Assembly (NCBI RefSeq): GCF_002236115.1
Contig: NZ_NIWT01000006.1
Location: 310,001 to 374,000, forward strand
Length of the DNA: 64,000 nt
DNA from: Pseudomonas jessenii
Lineage (GTDB): Bacteria > Pseudomonadota > Gammaproteobacteria > Pseudomonadales > Pseudomonadaceae
Reading direction: 5' to 3'
This document shows, piece by piece, positions 53,247 through 62,744 of the stretch. The translations under genes were made by a program, and so were the position numbers. Position 1 is the first letter of the stretch, and every line of letters begins with the position of its first letter. The notes under the pieces are model-generated. The model had not been told where the DNA came from. It searched no databases and was given only the letters and a program-made list of their open reading frames with translations.

Positions 53247-54710
53247 TCACGATGAACAACTGATCTCCAGATGCTTGCCCCATTCCGGTGGCCGCTCGGC
53301 GTAGCTTTCCATCCCCGGTTGTTCCTCGAACGGATTGCTCAGCACCGTGTGCAGTCGACGGACTTCCGAGTAGTCGCCGTTCTGCGCTGCCTCGATGGCG
53401 TTTTGCGCCAGGTAGTTGCGCAGGATGTACAACGGGTTGACCGCGTGCATCCGCTGGCGGCGCTGCTCTTGATCAAGCGTGCCTTCACGGGAAACCCTGG
53501 CGACGTAGAGCTCGCCCCAGGCGTCAAAGCCCTTGAGGTCGACGAAGTCATCACGCAAGCGGGTGATGGCCTGTTCCGGCGTTTGATCACCCAAACGGCG
53601 GAAAAACAGGCTGTAGTCGACGCTGCTGTTTTGCATCAGTTGCAGCAAGCTCTCCAGCAGTTTCTGGTCGTCATCCTCGGCGGTGGTCAGGCCGAGGCGG
53701 CGGCGCATCAGGTCCAGGTAATGGGCCTGGAACAGTGGCAGGTACAGGCCGAGGGTTTCGCGCAAGGCTTCGACGCTGATGAACGGCGTCAGGGCCTGGG
53801 CCAGGGCGCTGAGATTCCACTGGCCAATCGGCACCTGGTTGCTGAAGGAGTAACGGCCCTGGTCGTCTGAGTGATTGCAGATGAAGTTGGCGTCGAAGTC
53901 ATCGAGGAACGCAAATGGGCCGAAATCGAAGGTGATGCCCAGGATCGACATGTTGTCGGTGTTCATCACCCCGTGGCAGAAACCATAGGCCTGCCATTTG
54001 GCGATCAGTTCGGCGTTGCGCTCCACCACTTCGCGGAACATCGCCAGGTACGGCTCCGGTTGTTCCAGGCACTGCGGGAAGTGCATGGCCAGCACGTGAT
54101 CACCCAGCTCTTTCTGTTGCTCGGGGCGCTTGGTGTAGTAGAAATATTCGAAGTGTCCGAAGCGCACATGGCTCGGCGCCAGGCGCAGGATCATGGCTGC
54201 GCGTTCCTGCTTTTCGCGCCACACCGGGGTGTCGGAGCCGATTACGCACAAGGCGCGGGTGGTCGGGATATTCAGTGCGTTCAGGGCTTCGGAGGCGAGG
54301 AATTCGCGGATCGACGAGCGCAGTACCGCCCGGCCATCACCCATGCGTGAAAATGGCGTCTGGCCGGCGCCCTTGAGGTGCAGGTCCCAGTGTTCGCCGG
54401 CCTCGTTGTACACCTCGCCGAGCAACAGGCCGCGACCGTCGCCCAATTGCGGGTTGTAGGAACCGAACTGATGCCCGGAATAGACCATCGCCCTTGGGAT
54501 TGCGTCGGCCCAGAGCTTGTGGCCGCTGAACAGTTCGGCGAACTCCGGGGTTTCGGCCACGCTCGGGTCGAGGTCCAGCAGCGCCATGGCGGCGGGGCTG
54601 GCCACGACCAGGCGTGGATTATCGATGGGCTCGGGCAGCACATGGGCGGAAAACGCATCGCCCAGGCGGTCGAAGCGATTATCGAAGGTGAGTTCGTCGA
54701 GGGCTTTCAA
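53247..54710 (-). CDS. selO: SelO/YdiU pseudokinase-fold protein adenylyltransferase
   Basis: 487 aa. SelO proteins transfer AMP to Ser/Thr/Tyr of target proteins with a flipped kinase fold. YSGHQFGSYNPQLGDGRG (residues 78-95), KGAGQTPFSRMGDGRA, the metal-binding GVMNTDNMSILG and TFDFGPFAFLDDFD motifs are present. The C-terminus ends Cys-Ser-Ser, with Cys at the place where eukaryotic SelO has selenocysteine. The start is TTG at 54710 with GGAG seven bases upstream, partly inside a hairpin (54718-54747). Confidence 0.92.
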   Translation of the reverse strand: MKALDELTFDNRFDRLGDAFSAHVLPEPIDNPRLVVASPAAMALLDLDPSVAETPEFAELFSGHKLWADAIPRAMVYSGHQFGSYNPQLGDGRGLLLGEVYNEAGEHWDLHLKGAGQTPFSRMGDGRAVLRSSIREFLASEALNALNIPTTRALCVIGSDTPVWREKQERAAMILRLAPSHVRFGHFEYFYYTKRPEQQKELGDHVLAMHFPQCLEQPEPYLAMFREVVERNAELIAKWQAYGFCHGVMNTDNMSILGITFDFGPFAFLDDFDANFICNHSDDQGRYSFSNQVPIGQWNLSALAQALTPFISVEALRETLGLYLPLFQAHYLDLMRRRLGLTTAEDDDQKLLESLLQLMQNSSVDYSLFFRRLGDQTPEQAITRLRDDFVDLKGFDAWGELYVARVSREGTLDQEQRRQRMHAVNPLYILRNYLAQNAIEAAQNGDYSEVRRLHTVLSNPFEEQPGMESYAERPPEWGKHLEISCSS

Positions 54711-54717
54711 GGGCCGG

Positions 54718-54747
54718 CTCCAGCAGAATGTCCGAGCATTCTGCTGG
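54718..54747 (-). promoter_or_regulatory. Inverted repeat covering the selO ribosome-binding site
   Basis: Perfect 11-bp arms CCAGCAGAATG / CATTCTGCTGG (54720-54730, 54737-54747) with a 6-base loop lie between mscK and selO. On the minus strand the 3' arm runs into the GGAG (54718-54721) that precedes the TTG start. It could be a terminator of mscK lacking a T-run, or a structure lowering selO translation. Confidence 0.5.
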
Positions 54748-54758
54748 GGAATGGCCGG

Positions 54759-57700
54759 TTAGTCGAGTTTGGCGGCGGGCGGTTCTTGCGCGGGCCTGCC
54801 GTCGACGATCGGCACGATGGTTTTCGCTTCCGGCTCGATCGGCACCATCTTGTATTCCTGGCCGTGCAGGTTCTTGAGGTAGACCTCCATCTGCCGGAAC
54901 GAGATGTTGATGTGCTGCTTCTTGAACTCGCGGTTGATGAAGCGGTTGACCTCGTCGAGCACCGGGTTGCGGTCGCCGAGGTCGCGCACGTGCATGCGCA
55001 ACTCGTGGTCGAGGGTACTTTCGCCGAAATTCAGGAAGTACACGTGGGGCTCCGGGTCTTTCAGCACGCGCGGGTTTTCGCGTGCGGCCTTGAGCAACAA
55101 CTCTTTCACCAGGTCCAGGTCCGAGCCGTAGTCGACGCCGAGCTTGAGGGTCACCCGGGTGATGGTGTCGGTCAGCGACCAGTTGATCAGTTGCCCGGTA
55201 ATGAACGTCTTGTTCGGGACGATGATGTCCTTGCGATCGAAGTCGGTGATGGTCGTGGCGCGGATGCGGATCTTGCTCACGGTGCCCGACAGGTTGCCGA
55301 TGGTGATGGTGTCACCGATCCGCACCGGACGTTCGAACAGGATCATGATGCCGGAAATGAAGTTGGCGAAGATCTCCTGCATGCCGAAACCGAGGCCGAC
55401 CGACAGCGCCGCCACCAGCCATTGCAACTTGTCCCAGCTCACGCCGAGGGTCGATAGCGTCGAGACGAAACCGACGCCGGCGATCACGTAGGACAGCAAC
55501 GTGGTGGTCGCGTAGGCGCTGCCCTGGGCAAGGTTGAGCTTCGACAGCACGAACACTTCGAGCAAGCCCGGCAGGTTGCGCGCCAGGGCGAAGGTGATGC
55601 CGATGATGATCAGTGCGCCGAGCATGTCGCCGATGCTGATCGGCACCATGCTCATGTTGGCGCCGGTACCGCTGGTGTATTCGTAGAGGGTGACGTTGTC
55701 CAGATACGAGAACACCGTGATCAGGTCGGCCCAGACCCAATACAGTGCCGCCATGAAGCCGCCGAGCAGCGCCAGGCGGATCAGGCGCAGGGACTGTTCG
55801 TTGACCTTCTCGATGTCCATCGTCGGTTCTTCGATCACGGCTTCGCCATCGCCGGCCTCTTTGGCGGCCAGCCGCTTGGCCAGGGCGCGCTGGTAGGCCA
55901 GGCGCCGGGCCGCCACACTGAGGCCGCGCACGAAGGTGGCTTCGATCACCAGCCAGAACATCAGCAGGTACAGGGTGTTGATCAAACGGTCGCTGAGCTT
56001 CAGCGCGGTGTAGTAGTAGCCGAAGCACACCGCCACGAACAACGCGATGGGCAGGGCGGTGAACAGGATCCCCACCAGTTTGCGGAACAGCGAAGCGTTT
56101 TCGTGGGTCGGGCTGCTGATGAGCAGGCGGCTGAGCAGCAAGGTCATCAAGGCGTAGCAGATCAGCACCACCGGCATGCCGAGCACGTCATCGGCCAGTG
56201 CCGCCGGTTGCAGTTCGGCAACGGCGACTACGGTCACCAGTGCCATGACCACGATGCCGAGGCGGCGGATCCATCTGCGCAGGAATTCCACCTGGGGCTT
56301 TTCCCAGCGGAAATGCAGTTCTGCCACGCCACCCGGCGCGAGGATCCGGTAGGCGGTGTAGAACACCAGCCAGGCCCCGGCCATTTGCAGCAGCGCCGCG
56401 CCCATATTGGCGTTCTGCCCACGGGCGTCGATTTGCAGGGCCAGCCCGCACAATGCGAGGCCCAGTGAAACCGGCATCGCCAGGAGAATGTTGATCAGAA
56501 TTGCCTGCGGCGTATGCCACTGGCTGTCGCGTTTGAAGTGACCGATGTCCTGGTGAACCTTGTTCAGTCGCGCGTATAGACTCTTGCGCCGCCACAGCAG
56601 TGCGCCGATCAGCAAGGCCAGTGGCAGGAACAGCAGCGGGCGCTGGGTCAGGCCGTCGGTCAGTTCGCTCAGGCTTGAAAGTACCGGCAGCGTATCGACT
56701 TGCCGCTGGAGACGGTCCGGCACACTGTGAATCCACTCCAGGTCCAGCGGCTTGTTGCTGGGAATCCAGAACATCTGTTCATCGAGGGTCGCCCGCAGGC
56801 TTTGCGCGGTGCTGAGCAATTGCTTCTGGTTCAGTTGCAGGGTGATGGATTCATTGAGCACCGCGCTCAGTTCGCGGTTCAGTCGCTCCAGCAGGTCGGC
56901 GCGGGTGGTGGCCAGTTCCATCAGGCTTTTGCGCAGCTGCGCCGTGACTTGCTCGGGGGGTTGGGTCGACAGCAGGTTTTCGACGTAGGTGGTCGGATTG
57001 CTCAGCAATTCCCGTTGCTGGCTGACTTCGAACTGATAAAGGCGAATGTCGGCGATCTGATCGGCCAGGTTGCGGTCGAGCCGTAGGCGTGGCAGCGCCT
57101 GTTTCTGTTTGTAGAGAATCTTCGAGAGCAGCAGGCTGCCTTTGAGCACGTTGATTTGCTCGTCCAGGGCCGCATCGCTCTGGGTCAGGCTGTCCAGCTG
57201 CTGCTTGGTCTGCAGGTTCTGCTGGGTGACTTCGTTGAGGCGGTCGGTGCTCTTGAGCAGGTAGTCCGAGAGCTTCAGGTTGGCCGCGCTTTCGGTGGCC
57301 AAAAGGCTGCTGCCGCCGGCCTTCTGCGCTTCGATGGATTGCTGGGTGACCGTTTCCTGGGACAGCGCCAGACGCTTCTGGTTGATCAGGGTTTGCAGTT
57401 CCTGGATTTCCTTATCCAGGCGGTCGGATCGCTCCGACAACAGGTCATGCTGGCTGTTGCCGAGGTCTTGCAATTGGGTATTGCCGGCCAGTTCCTGGCG
57501 CCGCAGCGGGATCAGGGCGTTCAGCGCCGCCAACTCGGCATTGAGCTGGTCGCGCTGCTCGGCGCTCAGGGTCTTGCCAGCGTCCTTGCCGTTCTTGAGG
57601 GTGGTGTTTATCTGCTGAATGCGCGTCTGGCTGCTGGATATCTCCGCCTGGGCGCGCTCGGGGCGGGTCTGGGCGGTGATGATCAGGCTGTTGGCATCGG

Positions 57701-58127
57701 CCAGGGCCTTTTGCAGGTCGCTTTGCTGGGTGGAGCGCTCGGTGAGCAATTGTTCAAGCTGCTGGATCGGTTCCTTGGCGAAACGCTGCGCCACCGGCAC
57801 CACGGCACTGGCCTTGAGGCGGGTCAGTTCACGCTGGTTCTCGATGGTCTGTTTGGGCGCATTGCTCAATTGCTGCTTGAGCGCGACCAGCTTCTGCTCG
57901 TAGTCACGCTTGTTGTTGAGCTGGCTCAGCGTGCCTTGCAGGACCGATTGCAGGGCCTTCAGATCGGCTTCCGGCAGTTTGCGGTCGGCGATCTTGTCCA
58001 GGCTCGCTTGCACGGCTTCGCTGGAAGGCGGTTCGGCCGCTTGCGCCGCTTGCGATAAACCAAGGGTGCTGACAGAGAGACTCAAGCCCAGCAGGGCGAC
58101 GGCGAAAATGGAGCGCAGATTAGGCAT
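54759..58127 (-). CDS. mscK: MscK/KefA-type mechanosensitive channel
   Basis: 1122 aa member of the large MscS superfamily. A signal peptide (cleavage near AQAAE, residue 31) precedes a long periplasmic coiled-coil domain (about 35-490) and about eleven helices (about 500-920). The pore helix and MscS beta domain follow, with GFGMQEIFANFISGIMILFE, GDTITIGNLSGTVSKIRIRA and IIVPNKTFITGQLINWS at about 930-1010. It releases ions and solutes under membrane tension, probably K+-related as in KefA. Length matches the family. Confidence 0.9.
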   Translation of the reverse strand: MPNLRSIFAVALLGLSLSVSTLGLSQAAQAAEPPSSEAVQASLDKIADRKLPEADLKALQSVLQGTLSQLNNKRDYEQKLVALKQQLSNAPKQTIENQRELTRLKASAVVPVAQRFAKEPIQQLEQLLTERSTQQSDLQKALADANSLIITAQTRPERAQAEISSSQTRIQQINTTLKNGKDAGKTLSAEQRDQLNAELAALNALIPLRRQELAGNTQLQDLGNSQHDLLSERSDRLDKEIQELQTLINQKRLALSQETVTQQSIEAQKAGGSSLLATESAANLKLSDYLLKSTDRLNEVTQQNLQTKQQLDSLTQSDAALDEQINVLKGSLLLSKILYKQKQALPRLRLDRNLADQIADIRLYQFEVSQQRELLSNPTTYVENLLSTQPPEQVTAQLRKSLMELATTRADLLERLNRELSAVLNESITLQLNQKQLLSTAQSLRATLDEQMFWIPSNKPLDLEWIHSVPDRLQRQVDTLPVLSSLSELTDGLTQRPLLFLPLALLIGALLWRRKSLYARLNKVHQDIGHFKRDSQWHTPQAILINILLAMPVSLGLALCGLALQIDARGQNANMGAALLQMAGAWLVFYTAYRILAPGGVAELHFRWEKPQVEFLRRWIRRLGIVVMALVTVVAVAELQPAALADDVLGMPVVLICYALMTLLLSRLLISSPTHENASLFRKLVGILFTALPIALFVAVCFGYYYTALKLSDRLINTLYLLMFWLVIEATFVRGLSVAARRLAYQRALAKRLAAKEAGDGEAVIEEPTMDIEKVNEQSLRLIRLALLGGFMAALYWVWADLITVFSYLDNVTLYEYTSGTGANMSMVPISIGDMLGALIIIGITFALARNLPGLLEVFVLSKLNLAQGSAYATTTLLSYVIAGVGFVSTLSTLGVSWDKLQWLVAALSVGLGFGMQEIFANFISGIMILFERPVRIGDTITIGNLSGTVSKIRIRATTITDFDRKDIIVPNKTFITGQLINWSLTDTITRVTLKLGVDYGSDLDLVKELLLKAARENPRVLKDPEPHVYFLNFGESTLDHELRMHVRDLGDRNPVLDEVNRFINREFKKQHINISFRQMEVYLKNLHGQEYKMVPIEPEAKTIVPIVDGRPAQEPPAAKLD

Positions 58128-58161
58128 AAAGACCGGTCAAGCAAGTGATAGTGGAAGCAGT

Positions 58162-59904
58162 TTAGAGGAAGAGTCCGGGACCCGGGCGACTTCCTTCGGG
58201 GAATCTGACGCCCACTTTACCGATCTTGTTCCCGTCCATGACGGCCACGGTCCAAATGGTGTTGTTCCATTCCACCTGGTCACCCACCACCGGCGCACCG
58301 CCAACCTTCTGGGCAATGAAATGGCCCAGGGACATGTCCGGATCGATGCCTTCGACCTTCAGGCCATAGAGGGCCGCAACCGCGGCCAGCTGGGCGTCTC
58401 CTTCGAGTACGAAGTCGCCGAAGAAGCGCAGATCGAGGCCCCGTTGTGGCGCCTGGCTGAAGAGTTTTCCGAGGGCTGGCAGGTTGTGTTCATGGCCGAT
58501 AACACACAGCAAATCATCGACTTCCAGCACCGTACTACCCGACGGATGGAGCAATTGCTGGCCACGAAACAGGGCGGCGATACGGGTGCCTTCGGGCATA
58601 TTCAGCTCGCGAAGGGGCGAACCGATGCACCATTTTTCCGCGCCCAGGCGATAGACGAACAGTTCCCACTCGCTGGTGACGTGCACTTCCAGGGCCGAGC
58701 GGGAGATGGGTGCAGGCTCCGGGGGCACCGTCACCTTCAGCAGCTTGGCGACCCACGGCAGGCTCGTGCCCTGAACCAGTAGCGATACCAGCACGATAAA
58801 GAACGCGAGGTTGAAGTAGAGCTGAGCGTTGGGCAGGCCGGCCATCAGCGGGAACACCGCGAGAATGATCGGGACCGCGCCGCGCAAGCCGACCCAGGAA
58901 ATGAACGCCTTCTCGCGACCATGGAATGCCTTGAACGGCAGCAGGCCAACTATCACCGACAGTGGCCGGGCAAACAGAATCATCCACAGCGCCAGGGCCA
59001 GTGCCGGCAAGGCGATAGGCAGCAGGTCGTGGGGCGTCACCAGCAGCCCCAGCACCAGGAACATGCCGATCTGCGCCAGCCAGGCCATGCCGTCGAGCAT
59101 GTGCAGGATGCCGTGGCGGCTGCGCACCGGACGGTTGCCGATCACCAGGCCGCAGATGTATACCGCCAGGAAGCCACTGCCGTGCAGGGCGTTGGTCAGC
59201 GCAAACACCACCAGGCCGCCGGCAATCACCAGGATCGGATACAGGCCGGTGGCCAGGTTGATGCGATTGACCAGTTGCAGCATGAGCCAGCCACCGCCCA
59301 GGCCGATGACTCCGCCGATGCCGAATTCGCGCAGCAAGTGGGTCAGCAGGCTCCAGTGCAGGCCGGTCTGGCCGCTGGCAAGCATGTCGATCAGGGTGAC
59401 GGTGAGAAACACTGCCATCGGGTCGTTGCTGCCGGATTCGATCTCGAGGCTGGCGGTTACCCGTTCGTTCAGGCCCTTGCCGCCAAGCAGCGAGAACACC
59501 GCGGCGGCGTCGGTAGAACCGACGATGGCGCCGATCAGCAGGCCTTGAATCAGGTTCAAGTCGAACAGCCAGGCGGCCGCCATGCCGGTCAGCCCGGTGG
59601 TAATCAACACCCCGACCGTCGCCAGCGACAGCGCCGGCCATAACGCCACGCGAAAACTCGATACCCGGGTGCGCAAGCCGCCGTCGAGCAGGATCACCGC
59701 CAGCGCGAGGTTGCCCACCAGATAAGCCGTGGGGTAGTTATCAAAAAGAATGCCGGCGCCATCGACACCGGCCGCCATGCCGACGGCCAGGATGATCACC
59801 AGAATCGGGATGCCGAGACGGGACGAAAGTGAGCTCACCAGAATGCTCGCACCTACCAGCAACGCGCCGATCAAGAACAGGCTGTTGATGGTCGTCGCAT
59901 TCAA
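58162..59904 (-). CDS. nhaP2: K+/H+ (or Na+/H+) antiporter, NhaP2/CvrA type
   Basis: 580 aa. A CPA1 antiporter domain with about 12 helices (1-400; GSTDAAAVFSLLGGKGLNE, ESGSNDPMAVFLTV with the ND pair) is followed by a RCK_C/TrkA-C domain (about 415-490) and a CorC/HlyC-type domain (about 495-580). The TTG start at 59904 is used because GGAG lies eight bases before it; the open frame extends upstream without homology. It lies 34 bases from mscK, and both genes concern osmotic/ion balance. Confidence 0.9.
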   Translation of the reverse strand: MNATTINSLFLIGALLVGASILVSSLSSRLGIPILVIILAVGMAAGVDGAGILFDNYPTAYLVGNLALAVILLDGGLRTRVSSFRVALWPALSLATVGVLITTGLTGMAAAWLFDLNLIQGLLIGAIVGSTDAAAVFSLLGGKGLNERVTASLEIESGSNDPMAVFLTVTLIDMLASGQTGLHWSLLTHLLREFGIGGVIGLGGGWLMLQLVNRINLATGLYPILVIAGGLVVFALTNALHGSGFLAVYICGLVIGNRPVRSRHGILHMLDGMAWLAQIGMFLVLGLLVTPHDLLPIALPALALALWMILFARPLSVIVGLLPFKAFHGREKAFISWVGLRGAVPIILAVFPLMAGLPNAQLYFNLAFFIVLVSLLVQGTSLPWVAKLLKVTVPPEPAPISRSALEVHVTSEWELFVYRLGAEKWCIGSPLRELNMPEGTRIAALFRGQQLLHPSGSTVLEVDDLLCVIGHEHNLPALGKLFSQAPQRGLDLRFFGDFVLEGDAQLAAVAALYGLKVEGIDPDMSLGHFIAQKVGGAPVVGDQVEWNNTIWTVAVMDGNKIGKVGVRFPEGSRPGPGLFL

Positions 59905-60039
59905 AGGCAGTACTCCAGAAAGCTGAAAGGCGGGCGCAAACTGACCATGCAGTCTGCGTGCCAGCGATTCTAACCTGTTGAAATGTGATGCTGTCAAAAA
60001 GCTTTTTGCAGGCGATTCTTCACGCCGGGTGAAATCATT

Positions 60040-60169
60040 GTGGCGAGGGGGCTTGCCCCCGTTCGGCTGCGAAGCAGTCGTAAATCCGGTAGATGCGATT
60101 TAATGGATGTACGCGGTTAACAGGGAAGGGGCCGCTGCGCAGCCCCACGGGGGCAAGCCCCCTCGCCAC
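60040..60169. repeat. Second-family REP pair (GTGGCGAGGGGGCTTGCCCC)
   Basis: 22-base exact inverted arms GTGGCGAGGGGGCTTGCCCC (plus CG) about 86 bases apart, a different Pseudomonas REP family from the other elements here. It occupies most of the 59905-60186 gap downstream of the chemoreceptor gene. Confidence 0.9.
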
Positions 60170-60186
60170 AGAGTCAGCGGTGCTCG

Positions 60187-61812
60187 TTAAAGGCTAAACC
60201 GCCCAACCAGGGTGTTCAGGTCTACCGCCAGGCGCGACAGTTCATTGCTCGCCGCACTCGTCTGATTCGCCCCGGTGGCCGACTGCACCGACAGGTCACG
60301 GATGTTAACCAGGTTGCGATCCACTTCACGGGCCACCTGTGCCTGTTCTTCAGCGGCGCTGGCGATCACCAGGTTGCGCTCGTTGATTTCGACGATGGCG
60401 CTGTTGATGGTGTCCAGCGACATCCCGGCGCCGCGGGCGATGTTCAGGGTCGATTCGGCGCGTTCGGTGCTGTTGCGCATCGAATCCACCGCGTGCTCGG
60501 TGCCGCTCTGGATGCTGCCGATCATGCGTTCGATCTCGCTGGTCGACTGCTGGGTGCGGTGAGCCAGGGCACGTACCTCGTCGGCCACCACTGCAAAACC
60601 ACGACCGGCCTCACCGGCGCGCGCGGCTTCGATGGCGGCGTTCAAGGCCAGCAGGTTGGTCTGGTCGGCCAGGCCACGGATCACATCCAGTACCTTGCCG
60701 ATGTCACGGGACTCGTTGGCCAGGTCGCCGATCAGGGTCGCGGTGCTCTGCACGTCGGCGCTCATGCGTTCGATGGCGCTGACGGTTTCCTGCACCAGGT
60801 CACGGCCGTCACCGGCAGATGTGGTGGCGTTCTTCGAGGCCTCGGACGTGCTGACCGCGTTGCGCGCGACTTCTTCCACGGCGCTGGTCATTTCGTTGAC
60901 TGCGGTGGCAGCCTGTTCGATTTCGTTGTTCTGCCGGGTCAGGCCACGGGCGCTTTCGTCGGTGACGCTGTTGAGTTCTTCGGCAGCGGATGCAAGTTGC
61001 GTGGCCGAGCCGGAAATGCGCTGCAGTGTGTCGCGCAGTTTTTCCTGCATCTTCGACATGGCCAGCAGCAAACGGCCGGCTTCATCCTGGCCGTCAACGG
61101 TGATCGGGCGCGTCAGGTTGCCTTCGGCAATCTGTTCGGCGGCGCCCAGGGCATTGGCGATCGGTTGGGTGATGCTGTTGGTCAGCAACCAGGCGAGCAG
61201 CAGCGTCAAGGCGGTGGCGATCACCAACAGGGTGATTACCAGGTTGAACGCCGAATCGTATTGATCCGCCGACTGCTGGTTGGTGTCGTGGCTCTGCTGG
61301 GTATTGATCTCCAGCAGGCGGTTCAGCACGGTGTTGACCGCTTCGGAGTTGTTGAGCAAATCGGTGTTGAGCAGGCTGCGCAATTCATCGATCTGATTAT
61401 TGCGCGACAGGGTCTTCATCCTGTCTTCGATCTGGCGGTATTGGCCCAGCAGCTGTACGTATTGATCGTAGGTTGCGCGTTCCTGTGGGCTGGCGATCAG
61501 CTTTTCGTAGGTTGCCTGGGCGGTGCGAATCTGCTGGTTGCGCGTCTCCAGCAATTCCATGGTTTTCTGCTGCACATCAGGCTCGCGGTTCACCAGCAAG
61601 CGATAGGACAACACGCGCAGGCGCAAGGTGAGCTGGGTGAAGTCGTCCAGGCTCTTGATGCTCGGCACACTGTTGTTGGTGATGTTCTCGGCCGCGCCAC
61701 GGATCTTGCTCATCTGATTCAAGGCAAACACCCCCAGAACCATCATCAAGCCGCCAATCAGGGCAAAGCTGAGGAACGCCCGAGGGGCGATATTCATATT
61801 ACGAAGGGACAT
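60187..61812 (-). CDS. Methyl-accepting chemotaxis protein, four-helix-bundle sensor
   Basis: 541 aa. Two membrane helices (about 13-33 and 190-210) flank an all-helical periplasmic sensor (about 35-188; YRQIEDRMKTLSRNNQ). A HAMP domain (about 212-265) precedes the signalling domain with the hairpin tip GRGFAVVADEVRALAHRTQQ. The ligand is unknown; this sensor class often binds amino or organic acids. ATG 61812 is preferred to GTG 61821. Confidence 0.9.
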   Translation of the reverse strand: MSLRNMNIAPRAFLSFALIGGLMMVLGVFALNQMSKIRGAAENITNNSVPSIKSLDDFTQLTLRLRVLSYRLLVNREPDVQQKTMELLETRNQQIRTAQATYEKLIASPQERATYDQYVQLLGQYRQIEDRMKTLSRNNQIDELRSLLNTDLLNNSEAVNTVLNRLLEINTQQSHDTNQQSADQYDSAFNLVITLLVIATALTLLLAWLLTNSITQPIANALGAAEQIAEGNLTRPITVDGQDEAGRLLLAMSKMQEKLRDTLQRISGSATQLASAAEELNSVTDESARGLTRQNNEIEQAATAVNEMTSAVEEVARNAVSTSEASKNATTSAGDGRDLVQETVSAIERMSADVQSTATLIGDLANESRDIGKVLDVIRGLADQTNLLALNAAIEAARAGEAGRGFAVVADEVRALAHRTQQSTSEIERMIGSIQSGTEHAVDSMRNSTERAESTLNIARGAGMSLDTINSAIVEINERNLVIASAAEEQAQVAREVDRNLVNIRDLSVQSATGANQTSAASNELSRLAVDLNTLVGRFSL

Positions 61813-61933
61813 GGCAATCACCGAAAAGAGCGCATCCGTGCGGGGCTGAGGCTGCTGTATGGATGACTTATCGGTCGCCGGACTGAAGTCTTGAGTCCTT
61901 GCGCGTTTTTACTGCGACCGGGTGGTTACCTTT

Positions 61934-62033
61934 TAGGAGCGAGCCCGCTCGCGAAAAACGCATGGACAACGCAATCATTCAGACAGGGCGCGATATCGTT
62001 CGCGTCCATCGCGAACAAGCTCGCTCCTGCATA
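61934..62033. repeat. Degenerate REP pair
   Basis: TAGGAGCGAGCCCGCTCGCG arm and a complementary arm with changes (CGCGAACAAGCTCGCTCCTG), about 52 bases apart. It is the most diverged of the seven pairs of this family. The rest of the 386-base gap 61813-62198 holds a CCCTGG/CCAGGG mini-hairpin at 62135-62149 and no gene. Confidence 0.75.
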
Positions 62034-62198
62034 GGCGGGCGACGAAGTGCAGGAACCAGATCGGGGTATCACAGTCTCTACAGTTCGCGAGAAAGGTCAC
62101 TCGTCAGCAAAATCAAGGCTTTGCGCCTGTATAACCCTGGCATCCAGGGTGACTTTTCTTTATCGTACGCGCCCTTTGAAAAAGCCCGGAAAATCAAA

Positions 62199-62429
62199 AT
62201 GTTGGAAGCATCCCTAAGCCAATTGGAACAACTGGTCAGTGACCTGGTGCAACAGAACCAGACGTTGCTCGGCACCAACCAGACCCTGACCGCAGAACTG
62301 GCCCAGGCCAAGGATGAAAACGAAAGCCTGCAACTGAACCTGATGGAGCAGGAAGAGAAGCAAGGCGCCACGGCGGCTCGCATCCAGGCCCTAGTTGAGC
62401 GCGTCAGCGCAGGCCCTGTCAGCGCATGA
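62199..62429 (+). CDS. Small coiled-coil protein, TIGR02449/ZapB-like
   Basis: 76 aa almost entirely helical heptad-type protein (LEASLSQLEQLVSDLVQQNQ, then LTAELAQAKDENESLQLNLM). Such proteins commonly precede zapA and resemble the Z-ring layer protein ZapB. The frame is open back to 61899 through the REP pair, but the coiled coil begins at ATG 62199, which is taken as the start. Overlaps zapA by four bases (ATGA). Confidence 0.8.
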   Translation: MLEASLSQLEQLVSDLVQQNQTLLGTNQTLTAELAQAKDENESLQLNLMEQEEKQGATAARIQALVERVSAGPVSA

Positions 62430-62728
62430 GTTACAACGCCGCAGGGGTAAAAGTCGTCTCGATCCTGGGGGAGGACTATTCGATCAAGGCACCGGCCGGG
62501 GAAGAACAGACCCTGCTGGACGCCGCGATGATGTTGAAGGCAGCCCTGGCCGAAACCAAGAGGAAGTACCCGACGCTGATCGGTGACCGACTGCTGGTGC
62601 TGGCGGCGATGAATCTGTGCTCCCAGCAGATCGAAATGCAGAAACAGCACAAGCTCGACCTCGACCGTTACCAAGAGCAAGTCAGCGCCACGGTTGAAGT
62701 GATTTCCAAGACGATCAATCAGGCCTGA
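62426..62728 (+). CDS. zapA: ZapA-family cell-division protein
   Basis: 100 aa. N-terminal beta-hairpin part (VKVVSILGEDYSIKAPAGEE) then two helices (LLDAAMMLKAALAETKRKYP; DRLLVLAAMNLCSQQIEMQK). ZapA bundles FtsZ filaments at midcell. The usual pseudomonad zapA locus is, from memory, next to the 6S RNA and a 5-formyltetrahydrofolate cyclo-ligase gene. Neither is seen here, so this may be a second, paralogous copy. Confidence 0.8.
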   Translation: MSYNAAGVKVVSILGEDYSIKAPAGEEQTLLDAAMMLKAALAETKRKYPTLIGDRLLVLAAMNLCSQQIEMQKQHKLDLDRYQEQVSATVEVISKTINQA

Positions 62729-62744
62729 TCGGCTTTGCGCACAA

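Noticed and set aside
61899..62198. N-terminal extension of the ZapB-like frame
   Set aside because: It reads through the degenerate REP pair; the coiled-coil family begins at 62199.
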